A DNA stretch of 64,000 nucleotides. Origin: an uncultured Duncaniella sp. GTDB taxonomy: Bacteria; Bacteroidota; Bacteroidia; Bacteroidales; Muribaculaceae. Of this stretch, positions 8,671 through 15,413 are shown in pieces. The stretch spans positions 1 to 64,000 of the forward strand of contig CAJUCI010000002.1 in the NCBI GenBank assembly GCA_910584825.1. The letters are read 5' to 3'. Position 1 is the first letter of the stretch. Each line of letters opens with the position of its first letter. The position numbers and the translations under genes were made by a program. Below the pieces are notes generated by a model, which did not search any database, had not been told where the DNA came from, and was given only the letters and a program-made list of their open reading frames with translations.

Positions 8671-10844
8671 TTCTTTTCGTCAAGAGGTTTGATTGATATT
8701 GCATAGCCGCCGCCGGCAAGCGCATTGAGCGTGAGCTTGCTCTTTGAGGTGACGGTCTTCTTCGTTATTATATAACGCTGCTGACCGTCCACAGTGTTCG
8801 CGTCGGGAGCCTCTGCATATATCGTAGCCTCATATTTTCTCTTCGGGTCGAGGAACGAGAGCGCGATAGTGCTCTTGCGGTCGGCGGTGCCGGCGGTCGA
8901 ACCTACATACCACTCGTCGGAGTTCTTGTCCTTGCGCGCTATGGTCACATACTCCATCGGCTCGGCCTCGAGATACACCGAACGCTCCCACTCCACGGGC
9001 ACATCCTTGATAAACTGGAACGCATCCATATGCTTCTCATAGTGCTCGGGCAGGTCGGCGGCCATCTGCAGGGGCGAGTACATCGTCACATAGAGCGCGA
9101 GCTGGCCGGGGATGGTCGACGCTATCTTCGAGTTGTTGCCGGGGGTGAATGTCGAGAGGTCAAACTCAAAGATGCCGGGGGTATAGTCCATCGGGCCGCC
9201 CTGCAGACGGGTGAAAGGGAGTATCGAGGTGTGCCACTTGTCGTTGCCGCCCATAGCCTGATACTCGGTGCCGCGCGCGCTCTCGTTGCCAATCCAGTTG
9301 GGATAAGTGCGGGCCAGTCCCGAGGGGCGCGACGCCTCGTGGGCGTTGACCATAATCTTGTGCTCGGCGGCCTTTTTGATGGCATAGAGATAGTGGTTGT
9401 TGAGCCACTGCGAGTAGTGATACTCGCCGCGGGGTATGATATTGCCCACATATCCGCTCTTCACCGAGTTGTAGCCGTGGTCGTTCATGAGCTTGTAAGC
9501 CTTGTCGAGATGACGCTCATAGTTGCGCACCGAGCCTGAGGTCTCGTGGTGCATCATCAGCTTCACACCCTTGGAGTGTGCATACTCGTTGAGAGCCTTG
9601 AGGTCAAAGTCGGGATAAGGGGTCACGAAGTCAAAGACATAATCCTTCGACTGGCCGAACCAGTCCTCCCAGCCTTCGTTCCACCCCTCCACAAGCACCT
9701 GGTCAAACCCGTGCTCGGCGGCAAAGTCGATGTAGCGGCGTACCTTTTCGTTGTTGGCACTGTGGCGGCCGTTGGGCTTGGTCTTGGAATAGTCGGTCTC
9801 GCCCAGCTTAACGGAATACACATCGTCGGTATAATTCCACGAGCCTGCGCCGGTAATCATCTCCCACCACACGCCGATATATTTCACCGGCTTAATCCAC
9901 GAGGTATCCTCAATCTTCGACGGCTCGTTGAGGTTGTAGGCCATGCGCGAGGCCAGGATGTCACGTGCGTCGTCAGTCACCAGCACGTAACGCCACGGAG
10001 TCACGCAGGGGGTCTGCATGTAGCCCTTGCGCCCCTGGTTGTCGGGGGTGAGCCACGATGTGAACGTCATGGTGGTGTCGTTGAGGTTGAGGTGCATGGT
10101 CGGATAGTCGACCGTCGCGGCCTCATGTATGTTGAGATACACGCCGTCATCGCTCTTGAGCTGCAACGAAGTCTGCACGCCTGTGGGCGAGAACGGAGTG
10201 GTCGACGCATTGTCGGGATTGATTTTCGAGGGGAACAGGCCGCGAATCTCCGAGAGGCGCGACTTGGTGTAGTTATACTCCTGCGTGTCATAGTCGCCCG
10301 GTATCCAGTAGGCCCAGTGGTCGCCCGTCATGCCGAACTCGCTCTTCTCCTCCTTGATTACGAAATAATTGAGGTTGGGCTGGGCGGGGAAATCGTAGCG
10401 GAAAGCCACACCGTCGTCAAACACACGAAACTCCACATTCATCAGCCTGTCAAACGCGGGCTGTTTCAGCTCCACGGTCATGGAGTTGTACTTGTTGAGT
10501 ATCTCGGCCTCCTCGCCCCACACCGGGGTCCAGGTCTCCGAGAGCGAGTCACGCTCGGTCTTGAGCAGCACGAAACCGTCGCGGAGCGAGAGGGCGTCAG
10601 CCCCTGTCTTGCTGCCCTGATGCTCGAAAGTATTTCGGCCCGACTCGCTCACCAGGTCGAAACCCAGGCGCGAGGAAGCGATGACCTGCCGTCCCTTGAA
10701 ATCGACAAAATAGGTAGGATGCCCCTCCTTCACGTCAAAGGTCAGGCGGATGTCGCCGTCGGGCGACGTCACAGTCTCAGCCGCCACAAGCGGAGCCACA
10801 GCAGCAATGGAAAGTGCGGAAGTAAGTAAAATCTCTTTTATCAT
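8667..10844 (-). CDS. susB: GH97 alpha-glucosidase (SusB-like, inverting)
   Basis: 725-aa periplasmic glycoside hydrolase with a signal peptide (residues 1-22), an N-terminal beta-sandwich, a central TIM barrel and a C-terminal beta domain, the normal GH97 layout. Catalytic glutamates of the inverting subgroup are present: Glu434 in MMHHE, Glu503 in VNAHE (general bases in SusB) and Glu527 in RGTEY (general acid). The Ca2+ ligand Glu521 is in GNE. The glutamate set points to alpha-glucosidase, not the Asp-based retaining alpha-galactosidases of the same family. No other sus genes for starch are adjacent. It has a strong own promoter (10870-10900), directly beside the inverted-repeat element. 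The downstream lipoprotein overlaps its stop. Confidence 0.93.
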   Translation of the reverse strand: MIKEILLTSALSIAAVAPLVAAETVTSPDGDIRLTFDVKEGHPTYFVDFKGRQVIASSRLGFDLVSESGRNTFEHQGSKTGADALSLRDGFVLLKTERDSLSETWTPVWGEEAEILNKYNSMTVELKQPAFDRLMNVEFRVFDDGVAFRYDFPAQPNLNYFVIKEEKSEFGMTGDHWAYWIPGDYDTQEYNYTKSRLSEIRGLFPSKINPDNASTTPFSPTGVQTSLQLKSDDGVYLNIHEAATVDYPTMHLNLNDTTMTFTSWLTPDNQGRKGYMQTPCVTPWRYVLVTDDARDILASRMAYNLNEPSKIEDTSWIKPVKYIGVWWEMITGAGSWNYTDDVYSVKLGETDYSKTKPNGRHSANNEKVRRYIDFAAEHGFDQVLVEGWNEGWEDWFGQSKDYVFDFVTPYPDFDLKALNEYAHSKGVKLMMHHETSGSVRNYERHLDKAYKLMNDHGYNSVKSGYVGNIIPRGEYHYSQWLNNHYLYAIKKAAEHKIMVNAHEASRPSGLARTYPNWIGNESARGTEYQAMGGNDKWHTSILPFTRLQGGPMDYTPGIFEFDLSTFTPGNNSKIASTIPGQLALYVTMYSPLQMAADLPEHYEKHMDAFQFIKDVPVEWERSVYLEAEPMEYVTIARKDKNSDEWYVGSTAGTADRKSTIALSFLDPKRKYEATIYAEAPDANTVDGQQRYIITKKTVTSKSKLTLNALAGGGYAISIKPLDEKK

Positions 10845-10869
10845 GGTGATTATTGTGTAATTACAAGTG

Positions 10870-10900
10870 CAAATATACTAAATATTATGATAAAATACAA
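10870..10900 (-). promoter_or_regulatory. Promoter of the GH97 gene
   Basis: Minus strand TTG (10898-10900), 20 nt, then TATATTTG (10870-10877), about 25 bp before the GH97 ATG. The left end of the inverted-repeat element begins only 17 bp upstream of the -33 box. Confidence 0.75.
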
Positions 10901-10933
10901 CATAATAAAGAGGTAACAATATGTCAAGGTGCG

Positions 10934-10972
10934 CTTGCCGTGCGGTTTAGCTTTGGGCTGCGGAGCACGGCG
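10934..10972 (+). repeat. Left 39-bp terminal inverted repeat
   Basis: Begins CTTGCCGTGCGGTTTAGC and ends CGGAGCACGGCG. It is identical to the reverse complement of 12168-12206. Confidence 0.95.
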
Positions 10973-10974
10973 GG

Positions 10975-11259
10975 GAGACAGGAGCACATGGGCACAAAGA
11001 CGGGAGAACGGGAGAACGAGGGGATGAGAACGTAATGGAGTGAGCAATGGGGCATGTAAGCCGCGACGCGGCGATATAGTAGAAGCCCCACCACGAGCGT
11101 ATGCGGGAACGGCCCGCAGGGCCATAGTTCCCGCATCGCGAGGCGTGGGGCTAAGATTGCATCGCCGCTTCGCGGCTACCGTGCCCCATTCCCCCCATGC
11201 TCCGTTCCCCATACTCCCCCCCTCGTTCCACCGTGCTCCCGTCTTTGTGCTCCTGTCTC
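10975..11259. repeat. 285-bp imperfect palindrome
   Basis: Arms of about 140 bp mirror around the perfect centre GGCCC-GCA-GGGCC (11111-11123). Matching pairs include 10975-10987 with 11247-11259, the GGGGCA...GCGGCGAT arm from 11049 with its partner ending 11187, and AGCCCCAC...GCGGGAAC with GTTCCCGC...GTGGGGCT. Mismatches are scattered symmetrically. It could form a very long RNA hairpin or DNA cruciform. Confidence 0.8.
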
Positions 11260-11316
11260 ATTCCTCGTCCCCCCGTGCTCCCGTCTCTCAATCGGTGCTC
11301 CTGTGCTCCTGTCTCC
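11233..11316 (+). repeat. Internal copies of the GTGCTCC/TGTCTC module
   Basis: GTGCTCCCGTCTTTGTGCTCCTGTCTC occupies 11233-11259. A rearranged copy follows at 11275-11316. The same module recurs at 12091-12143 in direct orientation and at 10975-11016 inverted. Confidence 0.85.
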
Positions 11317-11406
11317 AAAACCGGTGCTTCTTTTTTGTTTGTGCTTCCGAGCTTTAGCTCGGGGCGCTTCTCGACATTATCGCACCAAATCCCCGTTCTC
11401 ATTCTC

Positions 11407-11414
11407 TACCTTTG
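11407..11414 (+). promoter_or_regulatory. Possible -7 box of the element ORF
   Basis: TACCTTTG matches TAnnTTTG and ends 4 bp before the ATG at 11419, which would give a nearly leaderless transcript. No TTG is present at the expected -33 distance, so this is weak. Confidence 0.4.
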
Positions 11415-11418
11415 CACC

Positions 11419-12162
11419 ATGCATTCTCGGAGGCTCATAACATCCAACTATTCTCGTAAGCCGTGCATCCCCGACATATGGTGCCACAGCTTCAGGAGGT
11501 TTCTCGGCAGGCAACTTACCCCCGCCGAGAAAGCCGTCATATCCACTCTCGAAAAGAATCGCCGTACTCGTCCCCGCCCCACAGTCATCATCGACCACCC
11601 CGGCCACGACAGCACAGGCATTCTCGACAGCTACCTGCGCTATAGGCTCGCCACCTCCCCCGAAGGAGCCACAGCCATCCGCTGTACCCCCGACCGTCAG
11701 CCAATCAAAGACCGCTCTCCCCGCCTCCGCACCATCACCTACCGCCAAGTCAGAACCGTCCGCGGAAGCACCCCAGCCTTCATGCTCCTCCTCAACGCCC
11801 ATCAGGCCAAAACATACTCCCCACTGCTCAAAAGCCCCGACAACTTCCGCAAAGTCTGCTCAGTCCTCTTCCCCATCCTCGACCGTTCCGGCTTCCTGAT
11901 TATCCACCTCCGCGCTGACTCCCCGCCCAAAACCCTCCTACCCGGCCTTTTAATCCAAAGCACCAAATCACCCCCGCGGCAATCCCTCCGCATCCACAGC
12001 TTTGAAACAGTGGGAGCGCGGCAGCGCGACAAAGGTGAAGGCGAAAACATCCCCCTCGTCACAGTCATCACCCTCGCCCCACGTTCCCCCGTGCTCCCGT
12101 CTTTGTGCTCCTGTGCTCCTGTCTCCCGTTCTCCCGTCTCCCCACATCCACCCCCACTTTAG
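11419..12162 (+). CDS. Orphan protein of the inverted-repeat element
   Basis: 247 codons from ATG at 11419. Codon third positions are C-rich like host genes, and the reading frame stays open through the repeats. I do not recognise the family. A central stretch recalls a degenerate P-loop ATPase of the terminase type: PTVIIDHPGHDSTGIL in the Walker A position, then VRGSTPAFMLLLNAHQ in the place of a Walker B segment, then LFPILDRSGFLIIHL. The canonical GKS/T and DE residues are missing, so activity is doubtful. The last 30 or so residues are encoded by the repeat module (12091-12143) and the sequence around it, so the C-terminus is made by the element's own end. The longer frame back to 11197 only translates repeats and is not favoured. 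Confidence 0.5.
   Translation: MHSRRLITSNYSRKPCIPDIWCHSFRRFLGRQLTPAEKAVISTLEKNRRTRPRPTVIIDHPGHDSTGILDSYLRYRLATSPEGATAIRCTPDRQPIKDRSPRLRTITYRQVRTVRGSTPAFMLLLNAHQAKTYSPLLKSPDNFRKVCSVLFPILDRSGFLIIHLRADSPPKTLLPGLLIQSTKSPPRQSLRIHSFETVGARQRDKGEGENIPLVTVITLAPRSPVLPSLCSCAPVSRSPVSPHPPPL
12091..12143 (+). repeat. Right-end copy of the GTGCTCC/TGTCTC module
   Basis: Begins GTGCTCCCGTCTTTGTGC. It is the direct repeat of 11233-11259 with an extra GTGCTCCT unit, and the inverted repeat of the left end after 10975. Confidence 0.85.
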
Positions 12163-12167
12163 CGGTA

Positions 12168-12206
12168 CGCCGTGCTCCGCAGCCCAAAGCTAAACCGCAC
12201 GGCAAG
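12168..12206 (-). repeat. Right 39-bp terminal inverted repeat
   Basis: Reverse complement identical to 10934-10972. It is followed by TTGACATATTG (12213-12223), which extends the repeat. Confidence 0.95.
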
Positions 12207-12238
12207 TGTTCATTGACATATTGCACAAATAAGCGCAA

Positions 12239-12266
12239 TGTAGGAGCGACGTCATTCGCTCATACA
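12239..12266. repeat. REP-like hairpin with GTAGGAGCGACG
   Basis: TGTAGGAGCGA...TCGCTCATACA forms an imperfect hairpin. The head GTAGGAGCGACG also occurs in the hairpin at 14021-14060, which suggests a dispersed REP-like family. Confidence 0.6.
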
Positions 12267-12273
12267 CTGACGC

Positions 12274-12304
12274 AAAAAAGGGACGCACTGTCGGTGCGTC
12301 CCTT
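12274..12304 (-). terminator. Rho-independent terminator of the T9SS protein gene
   Basis: An 11-bp perfect stem (12278-12288 and 12294-12304; GGGACGCAC/GTGCGTCCC) with a 5-nt loop. On the minus strand a T-run follows (12274-12279). Confidence 0.85.
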
Positions 12305-12326
12305 GATATGGGGGTGGGTCAGGTGA

Positions 12327-13961
12327 TTATTTCACGATGACTTTCTCTACCTTGTTGCCCTGACGACGGATGTAGAGGCCGTTTTCGGGGTTGGCTACAC
12401 GGATGCCCTGGAGGTTGAAGTATTCAACGGGGGCGTTCTCGTCAAAGTCTGCGCCGATGTTCTCGATGCCGGTCTGAACGAATGTGAATGTCTTGTAGTC
12501 AAGTGCGGTTGCGTTCGACGAGGGAAGTGCCACTACGCCATTGCCGTTAACCGAGCCTACTGCAATGCCGGTAGCTGCTACGGGTGCTGCCGAGAATGCA
12601 GTGCCGTCAAACCAGAACGAGTTGTTTCCTACAATTGCATTGCCACCGAAGTCTTCTACAATATTGTTGAGATAGAGCACACCGTCAACAACGCCGGCTG
12701 ATACTGTGCGGGTATTATTCTCCTTACCATCGGTTGTGCCGGCAGTCACGTCATTTACATCAGTAGCTGCGAGTGAGAATGAACCGAGGTCAATAGTAGC
12801 CACGAATACACGTGATGCCTCTGAGGGGTACTTGCCTTCACCGGCTGCGGGAAGCACGGGCTGAGGCATGTAAGTGGGGCCTTCGCTTGCGCCCATATAT
12901 GCGCCTACAGCATAGAGTTTGGAGCCTGAAATCTGCATCTCGTCAACGCCGAGATAATCAAATTTATTTGTCTTAGTCTTTGTGCGGAGAACAACAGGCT
13001 CCTGACCGGCATTGGGAGAAACAAATACATAACCGAGTTCAAAGTAACCTTCATTGTCATTCTCGGGCATATCTACAGAGGTAGTAGCACCACCCACTGT
13101 GATATTGAACTTACCTCCACCTGAGAAACCGGCGTAGATGCCATCCTTATTGATGTCGAAGTTCACTGTTGCCACAGCCTCCTGCATATACATTGATTCC
13201 TCATATGCACAGCGGAAAATAACATCGTTCTGGCATCCGGTAAGGTCGGTAGTCATAGAGAACACGCCACCGGCTGCACTTTCATCATATCCAAAATCAA
13301 AAAGATTTATATAGTTACCCTTGAATACTGCTTCATCCTTGATTGTCTCGCCGGTATAAACAGCTGAAGCATATATACGGTTGCCGGAAACCTTAATCTT
13401 GTTAATCTCAAAATAGAGACTGTAAGAAGCAGGCCAATACTCCAACGGAGAATCAATCTTTAAAGGAGATGGCACAAATGTCTCAACAGCCTTAACAGCT
13501 CCCGACTTGTCATATTTTGCAATAAATGAGGCATACTGACCCGAAGTGTAGCTACCACTAAGCTTGAGTCCGTCCTTCACGATGGCAGAGCCTGAGGTAG
13601 TTCCGAACTCTACTTCATCGGCAAGGGTACCTGCCACGTAGATGTTGTCGAGGTCGTCGGTGGTGATTGAGGTGATGGTGGCTGCGCCGGTGAGGCCTAC
13701 ACGCCATGCCTCTTTGTTGGTCTTGTCATACTTGATGATGTATGCGCTGGTGCCGATGGCCCCCAATGAGCCGAAGGTATCGTCGAACGCACCTGTCATG
13801 ATGAGGTTACCGTCGGTGTCGTAGGTCGAGGGGTTGGAGTAGTTGGGTGCATCCTGCTTCACTGCGATTGACCCGGTAAACTGGTCCTGAAGCTGAGGTA
13901 CTGCAGCCGACATGCTCATGCATGCCATTACCGAAACGGCTGAGAGTAAAATTTTCTTCAT
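12327..13961 (-). CDS. Secreted protein of unknown function with type IX secretion C-terminus
   Basis: 544 aa with a signal peptide (residues 1-19, ending MSMSAA). The body consists of short beta-repeats of the type WRVGLTGAATITSITTDD...YVAGTL, like beta-propeller blades. The C-terminus (about 470-544) matches a Por-type sorting domain, ending YFNLQGIRVANP...LYIRRQGNKVEKVIVK. It is probably exported across the outer membrane by the type IX system and fixed at the surface. It lies directly downstream of SusC/SusD and the metalloprotease on the same strand, so it may bind or process the same protein or peptide substrate. No enzymatic motif is visible. Confidence 0.75.
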   Translation of the reverse strand: MKKILLSAVSVMACMSMSAAVPQLQDQFTGSIAVKQDAPNYSNPSTYDTDGNLIMTGAFDDTFGSLGAIGTSAYIIKYDKTNKEAWRVGLTGAATITSITTDDLDNIYVAGTLADEVEFGTTSGSAIVKDGLKLSGSYTSGQYASFIAKYDKSGAVKAVETFVPSPLKIDSPLEYWPASYSLYFEINKIKVSGNRIYASAVYTGETIKDEAVFKGNYINLFDFGYDESAAGGVFSMTTDLTGCQNDVIFRCAYEESMYMQEAVATVNFDINKDGIYAGFSGGGKFNITVGGATTSVDMPENDNEGYFELGYVFVSPNAGQEPVVLRTKTKTNKFDYLGVDEMQISGSKLYAVGAYMGASEGPTYMPQPVLPAAGEGKYPSEASRVFVATIDLGSFSLAATDVNDVTAGTTDGKENNTRTVSAGVVDGVLYLNNIVEDFGGNAIVGNNSFWFDGTAFSAAPVAATGIAVGSVNGNGVVALPSSNATALDYKTFTFVQTGIENIGADFDENAPVEYFNLQGIRVANPENGLYIRRQGNKVEKVIVK

Positions 13962-14020
13962 GCGAAAAAATGATAAATAAATGTTAATAAAAAGTGAGAT
14001 GTCTTGATTGGAGGTATAAT

Positions 14021-14060
14021 GACTGTAGGAACGACGGCTGAAGCCGTCGCTCCTACAGTC
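14021..14060. repeat. REP-like 19-bp-arm hairpin after SusD
   Basis: GACTGTAGGAACGACGGCT-GA-AGCCGTCGCTCCTACAGTC: 18 of 19 bases pair around a 2-nt centre. It sits 3 bp past the SusD stop on the minus strand and may cap the susCD mRNA, leaving the downstream secreted-protein gene less expressed. Confidence 0.75.
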
Positions 14061-14063
14061 ATA

Positions 14064-15392
14064 TCAGTTGGCGAGGGAGGGGTTGGCCTCGATGGCCTCG
14101 GCTGGGATGGGGATGGTGTAGCGCGAATCGCCCTGCTCGAGCACGAAGGTCTCGCCCGCAAAGGTCTTCTCGATGCGGGGCTGTGTGGTGCGGCGCAGGT
14201 CAAACCATCGGTGACCCTCGAAGGCGAGCTCGCGGGCACGCTCGGTGAGTATCTCCTCGAGCAGTGCGTCGGGGGTCATGGCGCGAACGTCGGTCTCCTT
14301 CTGCGCGTAGCCGTCGGCGGTGAAGCGGGCCTTCTGAAGGTCGAGCAGATAGTCGGCGGCCCCGGTGTAGTCACCCTCGTGCCAGGCGGCCTCGGCGGCG
14401 TTGAGATACATCTCGCCGGTGCGGAGCGAACAGGTGTAGGTGTTGCTGCCACCCTTGATAAGTATAATATTAGAGGTGGTCACCTGCTTGTAATAGGTGC
14501 GGCGACGCTGGTCGGCCGAGGTGTAGAGGCGGAAGAAGTCGCGGTTGACCTTGAGGGTTCGGGCGTAGTTGGGGGTCATAACCATCTCGAGCGCAACGAT
14601 GCTCTCGTCAGAGTTGTAGGCGTTGGGCAGGAGGGCGCTACAGTCGGTCAGCGTCGATTTCTTGGCAAGCACGCGCTGCGAGGCGGCGAGGCTGCCGGCC
14701 CAGTCGCCCATATAGAGGAGCACGCGCGAACGGAGGGCGTCGACACTGAGGGTGGTGAAGCGGTAGTTGTAACCGAGGTCCCAGGAGTCGACGTTGAGAT
14801 ACTTTTCGGCCGACTCGAGGTCGCTGATTACGGAGGCATACACGTCGCCGAGCATCGAGCGCGAGAGTGTGGCCTCGACGTCGCTGTCGAGCTTGAGGGG
14901 CACAGCCTTGGTCACGGCGGGGTCACACTTGGTGTAGGCCGGGGCGTGGAGGTTGGCGAGGATGAAGTGCATGTAGGCGCGCAGCATATATGCCTCGCCC
15001 ACCATCTGCTTGATTTCGGCAGAGGAGCCGTCGGTCATCATCCCCTCGGACTCGATGACGTAGTTGGCGATGAAGAGCACGTGATAGAACTGACGCCAGG
15101 AGAAGGTGGAGGTGTTCTCCGACGCGCCGTTGTCGTTCCAGGTCCAGATGTCCTTGTAGGACTCGATGTCGTTGCTCGACATGGTGGCGTCGAGGAGTAT
15201 CTCGTCGCCACGGAACGAAGCCAGGCCACGGTCGTCAGGCACTGTCACATAAGCCTCGGTGATAAGCGAACGGAACTCATCGGCGGTGGTGGGGATTACC
15301 TTGCCGACGGGCTGGATGTCCAGATAATCGTCACACGCGCTGAGGGTGAGCATCAGCGATGCGAGGAGGGTATATAATAGTGTTTTCTTCAT
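14064..15392 (-). CDS. SusD/RagB-family nutrient-binding lipoprotein
   Basis: 442-aa surface lipoprotein with a lipobox at LSAC (Cys20). The SusD fold is shown by the N-terminal DDYLDIQPVGKVIPTTADEFRSL start, TPR-like helices in the middle (MVGEAYMLRAYMHFILANLH), and the C-terminal LLEEILTERARELAFEGHRWFDLRR motif. It is shorter than typical SusD proteins (500-600 aa). It partners with the SusC channel immediately upstream, with a gap of 21 bp, to capture oligomers and pass them to the channel. The metalloprotease upstream suggests a peptide substrate over a glycan. Confidence 0.93.
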   Translation of the reverse strand: MKKTLLYTLLASLMLTLSACDDYLDIQPVGKVIPTTADEFRSLITEAYVTVPDDRGLASFRGDEILLDATMSSNDIESYKDIWTWNDNGASENTSTFSWRQFYHVLFIANYVIESEGMMTDGSSAEIKQMVGEAYMLRAYMHFILANLHAPAYTKCDPAVTKAVPLKLDSDVEATLSRSMLGDVYASVISDLESAEKYLNVDSWDLGYNYRFTTLSVDALRSRVLLYMGDWAGSLAASQRVLAKKSTLTDCSALLPNAYNSDESIVALEMVMTPNYARTLKVNRDFFRLYTSADQRRRTYYKQVTTSNIILIKGGSNTYTCSLRTGEMYLNAAEAAWHEGDYTGAADYLLDLQKARFTADGYAQKETDVRAMTPDALLEEILTERARELAFEGHRWFDLRRTTQPRIEKTFAGETFVLEQGDSRYTIPIPAEAIEANPSLAN

Positions 15393-15413
15393 TTTAGTTT
15401 GCTGAGGATAGAG

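Larger units (their letters stand above)
10917..12223. mobile_element. Inverted-repeat-bounded element of unknown type (about 1.3 kb)
   Basis: The ends are a perfect 39-bp inverted repeat (10934-10972 and 12168-12206). It extends outward after a 6-nt mismatch by another perfect 11 bp (10917-10927 and 12213-12223, CAATATGTCAA). Inside are a 285-bp imperfect palindrome (10975-11259), three or more copies of a GTGCTCCCGTCTTTGTGCTCC repeat module, and one ORF (11419-12162) that runs into the right repeat. No recognisable transposase, integrase or target-site duplication is present. It could be a non-autonomous transposable element, an invertible segment, or a cargo cassette mobilised in trans. 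Confidence 0.6.

Noticed and set aside
9546..10829. Long open frame of 427 codons opposite the GH97 gene
   Set aside because: It is the antisense of a well-supported GH97 gene. High GC at third positions removes stops on the other strand. The translation has no recognisable domain.
11197..11418. N-terminal extension of the element ORF
   Set aside because: It only translates the repeat module (PVLPSLCSC-type peptides). An ATG at 11419 with a -7-like box before it is the better start.
10845..12326. Integron, IS or transposon with a standard transposase
   Set aside because: No DDE, HUH or tyrosine/serine recombinase motif is present in the only ORF, and no target-site duplication is seen. It is kept as an element of unknown type.
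14004..15377. 457-codon frame opposite the SusD gene
   Set aside because: Antisense shadow of SusD. Its translation is Gly/Val/Glu/His-rich with no domain and runs through a hairpin at its start.
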